This document shows, in pieces, positions 1 through 11,539 of a DNA stretch of 64,000 nucleotides. Both the position numbers and the translations under genes were made by a program. The notes beneath the pieces are model-generated. The model was not told where the DNA came from. It ran no database searches and saw nothing but the letters and a program-made list of their open reading frames with translations. Position 1 is the stretch's first letter. Every line of letters begins with the position of its first letter. The stretch is from Mesotaenium endlicherianum (taxonomy: Eukaryota > Streptophyta > Zygnematophyceae > Zygnematales > Mesotaeniaceae). The stretch covers positions 232,649-296,648 of the forward strand of contig WELA01004839.1 of NCBI GenBank assembly GCA_009602735.1. The letters run 5' to 3'.

Positions 1-24
1 GGGGGGGGGGTCTGTTTCTCTCAG

Positions 25-270
25 GCGATGAGGGAGGCTCAGGCGAAAGAGCGCGAAATGAGGGCCAAGGCGGCAGAGATGCGGCTCCAGGCTGTGGCTG
101 TGGCCTCAGGGACCTCCACTAGCAGCCGGCCAGCACACGGCCCCGTGTGCGACTGTTGCCGGTGCTCGCTTGCGGGGAAGACGCCGTTCTATCGGCTGCA
201 GTACAAGTACTGCAGCACTAGCTGCGTGGGCGCGCATCGGCTTGCCATGGATGAGGAGGGCCGCTCCTGA
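25..270 (+). CDS. 3'-terminal exon of a probable Vms1/ANKZF1-like gene (VATC treble-clef domain)
   Basis: The exon opens after a pyrimidine-rich acceptor ending in CAG at 22-24 and stops at TGA 268-270, so only the C-terminus of a gene entering from the left is present. The first third is charged and helical (EAQAKEREMRAKAAEMRLQA). A Cys cluster follows: C-x2-C in CDCCRC, then SLAGKTPFYR and YCSTSC-x(5)-H. This spacing and the LAGK-PF-YKYCS-C wording recall the Vms1-associating treble clef at the end of the eukaryotic peptidyl-tRNA hydrolase Vms1/ANKZF1, which acts in ribosome-associated quality control. The family call is from memory of that motif, and the catalytic VLRF1 part lies outside the window. 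It could be another treble-clef protein. Being a last exon is well supported by the acceptor and the stop. Confidence 0.5.
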   Translation, partial: AMREAQAKEREMRAKAAEMRLQAVAVASGTSTSSRPAHGPVCDCCRCSLAGKTPFYRLQYKYCSTSCVGAHRLAMDEEGRS

Positions 271-1926
271 GAAGGAGGAAAGCAGGGGAAGGCTGCACCC
301 ACGATGGATTTGCGGGACAAGAGACCGGGTTGCGGGAGTATGTGCCAGAGTATGCTCTAGCTAGAGGGCCGTGTGGACGCACAGTAAGGTGCGTGAGAAG
401 GACCTCGTGGGTGTGCGGGGAAACTTAGAGGCGGTGGCGAAGGGCGTGAGGCGAATGCACGAGCGCTGATCGTCGATGGAATGAAGGGCCATGTTGTTAG
501 GATCGAGGGCAAGCAGTGCCGCTTGCTTGTACTTCTGTGTATGCTGTCCCATGAGGTGGTGGTACTGCGTAAGAGCTTTGTCACATTTTGAGGCTGCTCG
601 TAGTGGCTTGTAGCGGCTTGCTCTTGTGCTTAGTAGCCATGCCGTTTATTACATATACTGGTTTAAGGACTTGCACTACTTGACATGTAAATCTAGTGAT
701 AGACAAGATCTAGACTATAAGACATGCAAAAAGTAGAGTAATTTGGCAATTATGGGAAAAAGGCAGAAACGCACTAGTATTTTGGTGAGCGGCTACTTCA
801 AGCTCTGATTAGCCTATCCTATCGTCATCACATACCTAGTATTTCACTTGAAGGAAAGTGCTGTCGAAACTAAATTTGATTCCTTAATCGCTGCTATGCT
901 ACTAAGGTACTTCTGCCTAGTAGCTCTTCTTGCTACTTTTCTGTAGCTGTTTACATCTACTCCTCTACTCTTGAGGGTGGATGAGTGGGCATTTTGTAGT
1001 ACCACCTACAGTGTAGGCACTGCATGACTTAGGAGAGAGTATCATTGCACATGTTGCTTACATTCGAATAGTCTAAATTTTTCAAGGGGAGAAAATCAAC
1101 ATAAATATCAATGAACTCTTCAGATAAACTTTGAGATTTAACGGAGGTGCATGTGGAAGGGCACATAAAGCATGCGAACCGTGACTATTATCTTCAGATC
1201 GGAAAGATTTGAAGAAAATATATTTTTGCCAAATAAGCTTGTAACGATTCCCGACGAAGTATTTGTCGCCAATTAAGTGATCATAACATTGGCTAACATG
1301 GTCAAACCTCGACTCTCGAGTCACCCCTAACTCAGCCCAACTCAGCCACCCTAGTTATACGTCGGGTGCCTGTCGGGTGCAGTCCAGTGCAGTCGGGTGC
1401 TGACAATGTGGATTGCTCTTGCCAAGTGTCGTCACATATCTGGCCAGGTACGTAAATTATGCATCCTATTCATATATATCTGTTGGGGCCAGTTGGGGCC
1501 AGTTGGGGCATGTCGAGTGATGTCGAATGGACCTCCCTTTGTTCGAGCTCGAGTGGGGTGCCCATGCATAGAGTTAAGGCAACGCTTCTTTGAGGTGTTA
1601 CTGAGGTGTTTTTTCCTCGTTTTCGACTCTTATATTCACTCCTAGCGTATGCCACTGCAAATCGTTTGTAGGTCGGTTCTTGTAGAGATGTCAATGTAGA
1701 TATCTCCAGCTCGAGCAAGATTTAGTGCGTTATTATTGTGCTCAGTCTGCTGGGTGACTTTCACACGTCTCTGATAGCACTGGCTCATGTCCTCGGCATT
1801 CACGCAGCTATGTCGTCATGTGGCTGCTCTGAATGTAACTAAGATTTTCGTGTCGAGGAATCACATCAAGATTGTCGGACAATTCCACTCTGGGGCCGTA
1901 TTTCATCTTGTACGTCAACTTGGACA
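271..1926. other. Intergenic: 3' flank of first gene and 5' flank of the cyclophilin gene
   Basis: No convincing coding region was seen; the short open frames on both strands lack family motifs. The right part presumably holds the promoter and 5' UTR of the cyclophilin gene, but no clear TATA box or operator could be assigned. Small direct repeats occur, such as repeated GGGTGC and TTGGGGCCAG around 1370-1510. Confidence 0.5.
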
Positions 1927-4226
1927 ATGGAGCTCGTTGCCATCACTTGCCGGTTTCACCAACCTGCTGGGATTTCTGTTAAGGCATTGCTAGCCAATCC
2001 TCATGTATCATGTCATCGTTCCGCTGTGCCCTCTACACCATGTGCTACTTTCACCAGAAACTGCACTCTACTTGTTGGCAATGTACCACATTCTGATACT
2101 GCCAGCAAATACAAGACGTTGCCATTGCTTAGCACAAGGTGCAAAGTGAAGCCAGCTGACTGCACAGGAGATACTGACTTGAGTGATTTCGAGGAACATT
2201 CATCCCCTCAAAACACACGGAGGCATGTGCTAGTTGGCACAGCGGGCTTCCTGACCGTTGCTGCTGGTGGCCAGCCTTCGCTTGCAGAGGAACTACAAGC
2301 TGTTACAGAATCTGGAAAGGCAGAACAGACTGTGCCACGTGAAGCCTCGACTTTGCCTACCTCAAGCAGTCCTTCTCCTTCCACCACCTCATCTGAAACC
2401 ACATCCCAAAAAAGCCTCTCAAATGATGCAACAATTACGGGAAAAGTCTACCTGGACTTTAGCTTGTGTCCCACTGCAGCAAGGCCGGACAGAACGCTTG
2501 GGAATACTTCCTTGATCTGTTCTGATGGTGAGCGTCTAGGTAGGGTTGTCATTGGCTTATATGGAAAGCAGGTTCCCAAAACCGTTGAAAACTTTGTAGC
2601 CATGGTGACTGGGAAGGCAGGTGCAACTTATAAGGGCAGCATAATCCATAGAATATTGCCTGGGCAGTTCATACAGGGTGGTCGCCAAGGCTCTAGAGAC
2701 AGAGGGGAAGTAGACCTTCCTACAAAGCTGGAGAGAAACCCTGAGACTATCAGTGGGGCAGCCTTCAAGTTGCAGCACAGCAGACCGGGGACTGTCTCGC
2801 TGTGCTTGGGTGAAAATGACGACGACAATGACGTGAAGTCTTACACAGATTATCGCAATGTCCAGTTCCTTATCACCACAGGCCAGTACCCTTGCCTCCC
2901 ACTGGATTCATTCGATTGCAGAAAAGACTACTCTGGAGCTTGACTTTGAGCACGGACCTCGAGGAATCTGATGCTCATGGCACACCTTTCTAAAGTGTCG
3001 TGAACTGGAGTCAAGTGTTTGTACGCTCACGGGGCCACTCAGTCTTGGGCACTGTACATCCTGCATCGGAAGCCGCCTCCGTGCATGCATCGCTGTCCAG
3101 CGTATGTTGTACTTGCCCATAGCTCTCAGTATCATACTGCTCCACATATTGAGATGCTCCTTGTGTGGACACCCTTCCCCTCACACTCTGCTTTTGGGAA
3201 ACGCCTGGTCGTGGTCTGTGAGCAGGGCCTGGACCTGCACCACAGCTGGACAACAGCAACATCGTGCTCGGAACTGTCCTTGAAGGTATGCCTGTCTAGC
3301 TCGTCCTCGCTGTATCTGCACCTTGCTCCATCCCCTGTCTTAGTTGGTGATGCTAGCACATCTGCGCCGCCTCGAACTTCCAGTCTAGCGTGGGCTCACA
3401 TGGGCCATCACTCACATCTTAGATTTACTGAATTTCTATTGCCCACCCTGTTGTGGAAACCTGAGTTGCTCAGGATTGGCTTCCACACCTAGTATAGTTG
3501 GCCCCTACCCTATCTTCAATAAGGTTCAATTATCGTTGTTGGTACAAATTTTCAAACCTTCACCGGAATGTGCATTCCTCTGTAAGTTGCTGCTTTGAGG
3601 GAAGGTACGATTAAATGGGCAATGTGGAACGAAATGTGAAGTCATAATGGTGAACATGATATGGTAATATGGCACACGGTTGAAGCATCTCTTGGGTATC
3701 TGAGATGTATACAGTTGACCTGGCCTTTGACCTTTACTTGATTAAGAACCTGTGTTTTTTAACCAATTCATGCTTACTGTGTATGTCTGATGGAACGTCG
3801 CACAAGCGTACTATAAATATCTGCCAACTGAGTCCTGAAGAGCAGTAGTTGCTCTGTTCTGAGCAGCAACAGTGAGGATGTCTTGTGCCTCATGGTTGTT
3901 GTCTCGGGCAATTGTAGCGGCACTAGCAACGTACTCACAGCCTTCTGCACGTTGGTGATTTGCGTACTGGTGTTATCATGAGTGGTTGCAGACCTTCTTC
4001 AGCATGCAGCTCAATTGTAACGTATTTGAGAATCCATGTACATTGACTTGCAGGGATGGATGTCATAACCAGGATTGGAGCTGTTCCAACCTACAGACCA
4101 GCCGAGCGCATTAAGCAATTTAATGGCATCGCTCAGTTTTTTGGCGATGAGAGAGCGGCAAATGCAAGAAGTACTTGGGACAGACCCCTGAAATCAATTG
4201 TGATTAGCGACTGTGGAGTCCTTTGA
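1927..4226 (+). CDS. Chloroplast (thylakoid-lumen) cyclophilin-type PPIase, CYP26-2/CYP28-like, three exons
   Basis: Exons 1927-2881, 3226-3285 and 4054-4226 join in frame to 395 codons. The N-terminus is Ser/Thr-rich like a transit peptide. Residues 98-99 are a twin Arg followed by a hydrophobic stretch (HVLVGTAGFLTVAAGG) and an Ala cut region near 120, the layout of a Tat-type thylakoid signal. The cyclophilin domain starts near residue 180: GRVVIGLYGKQVPKTVENF, IHRILPGQFIQGG, CLGENDDDNDVK, then GPGPAPQLDNSNIVLGTVLEG in exon 2 and GMDVI...ISDCG in exon 3. The FSLCPT lead-in and the ENDDDND insert match the plant CYP26-2/CYP28 group as remembered. The Trp of the cyclosporin-binding site is not at its usual place, as in that divergent group, so isomerase activity is uncertain. 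Intron 1 has a GC donor (ACAG|GCCAGT); intron 2 is GT-AG. Confidence 0.85.
2882..3225 (+). other. Intron 1 of the cyclophilin gene, GC-AG type
   Basis: Splicing after ATC ACC ACA G, with an intron starting GCCAGT and ending GAGCAG, restores the conserved TTG-GPGPAPQLDN sequence. The nearest GT does not. Open frames inside this interval are read-through noise. Confidence 0.7.
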
Positions 4227-5814
4227 TGTCGCAAACACATACATTCCCTGAACTGTATCTTGGGCTAGCATTCATTATTTGCAAACACGTGAGCCACATG
4301 TTCACAAGAGGAGGCCATCAAGATTATACAGCTACTTTAAACTTTCTTCACAACTGTTGAAGACATTCAGAATACAATGAGTGTCACCTGCCAGTTTATT
4401 GTGAGCATGTGGAGAGAGCTACAAGTAATTATGCTCCTGGGCTTTTTATGTGATTTGTGAAGTTCTATTTCTGTTCTTCCTACATGTGTGTGGTTGGATC
4501 CTCGAAAGCCCTCTTGCTCATCAAAAACCTACTGATGGAACTTGTAGTAGCAAATATGAATTAGCTCCTAGCTGCAATTTACTAATCGATGTGTGGTATT
4601 TTGCATCTTGCCATTTGGTAACTGCTTGTCCGCCTTACTGTGGCACGTAGTTGAAGACTTGCTGGAGATGGTCGTATTTCACTAATTATATTGAGGACAC
4701 ATATCCACTCAATCGATGTGCGCTGGACTTCAGCAGTCTTGCGAGTACACACCTTTACACCCTACATTAGTACCTTGTTTGCTCCATTCTAGAGTTCAAA
4801 ATTTAAATCGCAAAGTGGTCACCATTCGTTGTACTCACTCAGTGTCAAGAAGCCTTTGTTTTTTTGATATGTTACGGTTGCTCACTATGTTCTTGCGTTA
4901 GGGAGTGTAAGCAAGTACGAGCCTCCAAAGAATTACCCGAGCTTTGTTGAAAGGTGCCGGATATGCTGGACAAACTCAACAAGTATATTATAGCAATCCG
5001 AGAGGAGAGCTAGTAGACTATCCGGCATCGTTTTTTGCTTTCATTCATCATCAAAGACATGCATCGACCCAGGTACAGCAGCTACGTGTCCAGACGCTCA
5101 ACTTTCATAGTGCAGCGTCTTAGTGTTGAGGTCTTAGTAGTGTCCTTTTTATGCTAGCTTTCTAATCACGTACAAAGTTTCAATTCAACACCATCTTCCA
5201 AGTAATTTATGCCAGGGTTGGGAATTGCTTGATTGTACCATAGACAGACGTATCTTGGCCTCTCTATCATGACCTCGCTGTGGGGGCAGAGAGGGCGCCT
5301 GGGGGTTAGGTGGCCTCTTCACTCTATCAACACCTGAAATCGTACTCTCGCCTCCTCACTCAACTAGCGGTAAGTTTTAGCATCCATCCTACCTTCATAT
5401 GCGTCACTTCAACTAATGCTACCATCTTGCTCTTGCTTCATCTTAGGATTGTTGAAACTTCTTCAAGCTTGTCAAGAACCTATTGATGGAGCTTGTCTTC
5501 AAAAACCTAAAAGTGTATCTTAGAGGTTATTGAGGTCAGCAGATTCAAGAGTAGAGTGGATGATATGCAAGTTTGGGCAAAGTCATCTCAAAAATACCAA
5601 ATGCTGTCAAAACTTGGTTCTTTGGCCACTACTGTATCGTCGTAGATTACCATTTTTCATGTGAAAAATATTATTCATTTGAACATTGACATCAACTTTG
5701 TCTTATAAAGTAAGAGGAATAGCGGATAGCTAAGGATGTACATTCGGGTTCGGGTCAAGTTGACAATGCAAACTCAATTAGACTTTGCAAACAAAATATG
5801 TAATATATGATGAA
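4227..5814. other. Intergenic DNA up to the first retroelement
   Basis: This interval is 3' UTR and spacer. It is moderately AT-rich with scattered short open frames of no recognisable family. No RNA gene or repeat was identified. The last four bases (TGAA) are the left copy of a target-site duplication. Confidence 0.5.
5811..5814. repeat. Target-site duplication TGAA, left copy
   Basis: TGAA directly precedes the terminal TGTCATG. The same TGAA follows the opposite terminus at 21578-21581. The match extends to five bases (ATGAA) if the element's final A is shared. Confidence 0.7.
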
Positions 5815-6638
5815 TGTCATGATTTATTGAGTCGGGGTTGCCGTACAAAACCAAGTTCCACATGTGTGATCCATCAACCTCGGCAGACCAACTTTGCATT
5901 GACTTTACGCATCTATATGTTGACCTTTTCTAGATTTCCAAGTCACCAAAGTGTAGTGCGTCGAAGCATCTTCCAAATGGCACCGGTTTCGCGTCGTTTG
6001 GTTAACTATCGAGCGAGATAGGCGCAATCTAGTCCGCACCCCTTTCGGCCCCCAGCGGAAACACACCAAATGGCCAACTTGTGACTCAATGTACCCGCGC
6101 TATCTAGGTAGAATCACCCAAGGTAAGCTCCACCAATGAGAGACACATAGCATATTCTACGTGCTTTGTTTTGATTGGTTTGAGTTATGCTTAGCCTATA
6201 GGAGTGCTAGTACATGCCTTGTACACATTAGTGGACATAGGAGAGCCTCCTAGAGTGACTTCATACATCGGATCCGCCGCATACGACGCCGGGTTTCCAG
6301 GAGTATAAGTACTAGAGATGTCCCTAGAGGAACATCTTTTTAGAAGTCCCATTATGCCAGTTGTAAGTCACAGAGACTATCAGTAAAGCTTACACTTTTA
6401 TCTCTTGTGTTTTCAGGACCACTTAGTCTCTCACTTGTGAAGAGCAAGCCCTCCTGGCTTCCAGTCACTTGACGAACTTCACAAGTGGTGAGCAAAGTCA
6501 CAGCTTAAACCCTGCCATAGGACTACTCTTGAAGATTCTGATGTGCTTCCAGTGATCTTTTGGACTAGACTTCATTAGTTGTTTTCCTACCAGATTACAA
6601 TTTTGAGGTGCTCACTGTGGAGAGTACACACTCCCTTA
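5815..6638 (+). repeat. Repeat A1 (5' terminal, LTR-like)
   Basis: It starts TGTCATGATTTATTG and ends CTCCCTTA before the gag leader. A TATA-like GAGTATAAGTACT lies near 6302, so the promoter is probably inside this repeat. It is homologous to 10481-11490 and 20623-21440. No copy of repeat B lies between it and gag. Confidence 0.8.
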
Positions 6639-6689
6639 CTTCTAAAAAGATCTCTCTTTGCCTGCAAGCAATTAGAATCTTCAGCGTAT

Positions 6690-9600
6690 GCCTACCCGTA
6701 GTGGGCTTTCTTACCAGCCTTACTACAAAGGAGTTAGTGGAGAAGACTCGGACTCCGATCTCAGTATTGTCACTGAACCCTCTGAAGGGGAGCCGCCAGC
6801 ACTCGTACTTCCTGTGATTGTCCCTGAGCCAACTTCCCAATGGGCTCACCACGATTCCTGGTATCCCATGGCAAGTGACCAAGAGGTCAAGGCTGACAGG
6901 TCCTCCCTCTTCCGCTGTAGCGGCAGACCAGGAACCTCTAATCTGGACGACACAATCTCAAACTTCGAGGCTGAGTTCGTGATCGCAAGGTTTAAGACTC
7001 CCGCGCTCACTAAGCGCGACGAGTTCTATACGCTCATGCGCTATCTCCTCTATGAGGCCCGTGACACCTTCCGCGAGAAGGGTGACGAGATCTACGCACG
7101 CACAGAGCTTGTGGGGGAATCCCCAGTGGAGACCCCCCTCGCGAATCCGGTCAAGGCCTTCTGGGACGTCCTCCAAAAGGAGTTCCTGGGCGCGACCGAA
7201 GAGAAGGTGTACGAGCTGCACCACTTCTTCCGTCGCAAGAACGAGACAATCCGCATGATGTACCGCCGCTTAACGCACCTTTGCCGAGACGTTGGCACTG
7301 TCACCGACCGTAAGGCGGCAGAGATCTTCTTGCGTGCCGTGGAGCCACGATTGAGGGAGAGGGCCATGGCCCCCCTTATCTATCACATCGGCTCCGAGTA
7401 CTCATTGGAGGACGCTTACCTCTCAGTTGAGAAGCAGAGCTTGGCTGCTGCACGAAGCAACATTAGCGACCGTGTGGGCCTCGCATCTACAGGCGTACGC
7501 CAGGAGTCCTCGGTGCTGCCATCTTCCACGATGCGCCCAGCTCCGGCTCGCCAGCCCCAGCAGCAGCAGCAGCCTCAGCGCTCTCAATTGTCCCAGCAGA
7601 CTCAGCAGCGGGAGCTACGCGTGGCCGCATTTCCATGGCCGCCACGACGAGCGACCCTTGTTGGTCTTGCAGGAAGACGGGCCACTCTCGCCAAAATTGC
7701 ACAGGTGCGCAGAATGGCAAGCCCGGCAACCGTACCTACTATAGCAAAGCCGGTCACTTGCAGATAGTATGCCTGCAGAAGAAGCGCGACGTCGAGAACG
7801 GACGCGCTCGTGACGGCCCCGCGCCGTCAGCAGTAGGACAGCGAGGCATGCGTATCCCTCGCACGGGTGGACGCCCCTCGATGACGGCAGCCACGGCCAC
7901 CATGGACGATGCGCTAACCCCCGAAGCCGACTATTGTAGCTTTGATGATGTCAGCGACGCCCTCGTGGAGGCCAACACAGAGATCGCCAGACTCCATGGC
8001 CTAGATGCCGCCGACAGTTACGACGCATGCGGAGCCCTCTTTGCACGCGTCTCGCCGACCGACGCTCCAGCTCCGACAGCTTGCATCCGCGCTGCCTCCG
8101 CACACATTTGCAGCGCTGACACAAGGCAGCCTCAGAGGCTGTCACCTGGCGCCACAGCGACACTGTTGCCCCGCACACGCCCGCCCTTCGACGGAGCTCT
8201 TGCGGCCAACGCTGCAGACGTCTGCGCAGATGCTCCTGCCAGCTTTGCGCACGTCGCGGCTTCCTCCTTGACAGGTTGCCAGATGGCAGAACGCAAGCCC
8301 GCGCGGACTCGCCATCCCGCGCCGCAGACACGCCTCTCGACGGGAGGTCACTCCCACCAGTGCAGCCAGCGCAGGCTCCTGCAGCACCTCTGGCCTGCGT
8401 TGTCCTGCTGATGCCAGCAGGGCTGTCTGCAGCCTGCGCAGCAACGGCTGACGCGACAGGGCGGGCCTGCCAGCCGGCTAGTACGGCTGCAACGCCCCTT
8501 GTCGTACATGTCGCCCGCCCATGCGCAGACCTGCGTACCGACCAGCAACTTCCCAAAGTCCGCCCCCTGCTGGATGCCGCAAGCAGCAGGTTCCAACAGG
8601 TGCCGCCACCTGTCGCGTGCGCGGCTGGCAAGACTATGCCTGACGGCAGCTGCACACCTTCACATGCCCGCACGTGCCCGCTCACGCCGCGCACCGCACT
8701 GCAAGGCTTGCTCAGCCGCCAGCCACGCGACCACCTCACGGCAATCACGTCAGCAGCTGAGCACAGCAGCTGCGCACATGTGCCGCCACTTGGCAATTGC
8801 ACACAGCGCGGCCCAGCTAGCGTGGATCTGGCGACCGTGACCGCTATCCTCAATCAGGGGGGCCATCCTCGACTGCGCTGTGTGGCCGGACCGTCGTTTG
8901 GAGCATTGTCGGCACGCACACGGCTGCGCACAACCAGGGTCTAAATCCTGGCTGCGCACAAAACTCTTAGGCCAGCGCAATAAGCGTGGCGAGGGTCTCG
9001 GTGAGCGCACGCGCCACCTGGAGGGCGCCACGTACCTTGCTCGGGGCAGCCAATACCAACACCGGCACCGGTCGGGCGACGCGACCTGGCAGGCCCAGGG
9101 GCGACCCCAAGGTGCCACTTGTCAACCTGCCAGCAGCCGAGCTTGCGCCAGCTCCGGCGTCCGCGCCAGCAGCCAAAGAGCCTGCACCCGAAGCTGCGCT
9201 GGCATCCGCAGCTGCTCCTGCGGAGACGCTAGCGCCTGCCGAGGCGCCAGCTGCAGGAGGACCAGAGCCAGCGCTATTCACGGCGCCAGCGCCAGGTGGG
9301 CCACTGCAACTTGGCGGCCTTCTGATCGCCGAGGCGGCGCCAGCTCTGACAGCTGCGCCAGCAGGTCTGGCACCTGCACCGGCAGCTGCGCACGCATGCT
9401 CAGGAGCGGTTGCACTAGCTCCCGCTACCCCTGCGGCGCCAGCAACAGGAGCGCCAGTCCACAAGACACCTGCCGCATCAGCGCTGGGCTTGCCAGCGCT
9501 AGGCACACCAGCGCCAAGCGTGCCAGCACCCGCGCCAGCAGCTGCAGCTGTTCCTGTAGCTGCGCCACTCATGGCCGCTGAGTTTTTAGCTGATGCGCAC

Positions 9601-10380
9601 GTGCCTGCGCCAGCAGCACTTGCGCCTGCATCTGAGGGTGCGCCGGCATCCGCCCACACGCCAGCGTCGGCAGCCACGCCAGCAGCTGCTACGTACGCGT
9701 CAGCAGCTGCTCCGGCACCGGCGGCTGCACCAGCGCACACGGTTGCGCCAGCAACAATTGTGCTCGCGCCAGCCAAGGCGTTCGCCGTCTCGCCAGCGTA
9801 CGTAGCTGCGCCAGTTCCAGCTTCGCCAGCTTTGGCAGCGGCGCTAGCGGCCACTACGCCTATGCCAGCAGTTGTCACTCCCATGCTTGCAGCAGCGTCG
9901 GACTCCGTTCTGGCCTGCTGCGCACGCACACGGCCGTTGGGCAGCCGCACGGCAGCGGGCATTGCAGGACGCGAGCACCACTCGTGGCGGCGGCCGGGCG
10001 ACCGGCAATGGCATAGAAGCACAGTGGACCAAACCAGGGGCGACGCATAGAGGAGGCGCCGCGCCTGCCCCGCTCCTTCCGCGTGCTGGAGCCGCGTGCT
10101 GGAGACGCCAGCAGAGCCAGTTGCCCTCGCACCACGCGCATTTACCTCGCCGACGACTACAATGCAGTTCAGCGTCGAAGTCATCTCGCTGGCACTACAC
10201 CGAATGCCAGCCGTCTCCTTTGCGGAGCTCGGCATGTCGATGGAGGCCACATGGCAGGCAACTCAGCTACTGCTTTAGTCACGCAGGGCCAGCCAGCGCG
10301 CCTCCGACGGCAGGCCAGCGTCAGACGCAGCAGCCGCGGTGCTCTTTGCACCCGCGCGACCTGCGCATGAGCGCAGTGTC
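6690..10380 (+). pseudogene. First gag-type region of the composite fossil
   Basis: The region opens with MPTRSGLSYQPYYKG, nearly the same start as the second gag. A capsid-like helical part, Gln-rich linker, CCHC-type zinc-knuckle remnants and a long Ala/Pro-rich tract follow. Its end matches the end of the second gag region (ARLADD...GGLLRGAR-like wording). It is broken. No protease, RT or integrase part was recognised with it before the next A repeat. Confidence 0.7.
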
Positions 10381-10417
10381 GTGCGTTACGAAGTCGAGTG
10401 CGCAACATAGGTATAAA

Positions 10418-10480
10418 CAACACATCATAAGCAAGGAGGATTTTTTGCAATGAAGTCTATAATACATGTGGCTTTAAAGC
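10418..10480 (-). repeat. Inverted, partial copy of repeat B next to the middle A repeat
   Basis: GCAATGAAGTCTATAATACA and the following TGTGGCTTTA are the reverse complement of the core of repeat B at about 20518-20548, with one difference. The flanking AACACA and CATAAGCAAG match B more loosely. It abuts repeat A at 10481. Confidence 0.65.
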
Positions 10481-11490
10481 TGTCATGATTTATTGAGTCG
10501 AGGTTGTCGTACAAAACCGAGCTCCACTTGTGTGAACCATCAACCTAGGAAGACCAACTTTGCATTGACCTTACGCATCTATATGTCAACCTTTCCTAGA
10601 TTTCCAAGTCACCAAAGTGTAGCACGTCAAAGCATCTTCCGAATAGCACCGGTTTCGCTACATTTGGTCTAGTATTGAGCGAGATATTTGCGATCTAGTC
10701 CGCGTCACCTACCAGCCCCTAGCGGAACTTTCCCAAGAGCTAACTTGTGACTCAATGTCCCCAAAGGTGACATTGTTGGCTCTTTGTGATCCCAAGGACC
10801 CCGAGCTTTGTACGCACAAATCCGCGAGCCCCTTAGAATACACAAGTCTTGCATTTCCATAGTATAAGTGCATCATTGAGGCTATAACTTGGTGCCTGCA
10901 TCACCTACTCCTAGAGGAAGCTTCCTCAAGTTCCAGATTCACTTTTGAGGCACTATCTAGGTAGAATCACCCAAAGTAAGCTCCACCAATGAGAGACACA
11001 TAGCATATTCTACGTGCTTTGCTTTGATTGGTTTGAGTTATGCTTAGCCTATAGGAGCGCTAGTACATGCCTTGTACACATTAGTGGACGTAGGAGACCC
11101 TTCTTGAGTGACTAGATGCATTGGATCCGCCGCATACCACGCCGGATTTCCAGGAGTATAAGTACTAGAGATGTCTTTAGAGAAACATCTTTTTAGAAGT
11201 CCCATTATGCCAGGTGTAAGAAGCAAAGATTATCAGTAAAGCTTACACTTTTATCTCTTGTGTTTTCAGGACCACTTAGTTACTCTCTTGTAAAGAGCAA
11301 GCCCTCCTGGCTTCCAGTCACTTGAAGAACTTCACAAGTGATGAGCAAAGTCACAGCTTAAACCCTTGCAGAGGACTACTCTTGAAGATCATGATGTGCT
11401 TCCAGTGATCTTTTGGGCCACACTTCATTAGTTGTATTCCTACCAGTTTACAGCTTTGAGGTGCTCACTCTGGAGAGTACACACTCCTTA
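10481..11490 (+). repeat. Middle repeat A copy, longer variant
   Basis: It starts TGTCATGATTTATTGAGTCG and ends ACACTCCTTA before the second gag leader. It carries about 190 bases (~10760-10950) absent from the other two A copies and has more substitutions, so it comes from a different source element. Confidence 0.75.
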
Positions 11491-11539
11491 TTTCTAAAAA
11501 GACCTCTTTTTGCCTGCAAGCAATTAGAATCTTCAGCGT

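Noticed and set aside
3019-3492. Plus-strand 157-codon open frame within the cyclophilin gene
   Set aside because: It covers introns and exon 2 in the wrong frame; the spliced cyclophilin explains the conserved sequence.
8967-10250. Antisense Ala/Gly-rich open frame of over 400 codons
   Set aside because: Mirror of the high-GC Ala/Pro-rich gag tract on the plus strand; no family motif.
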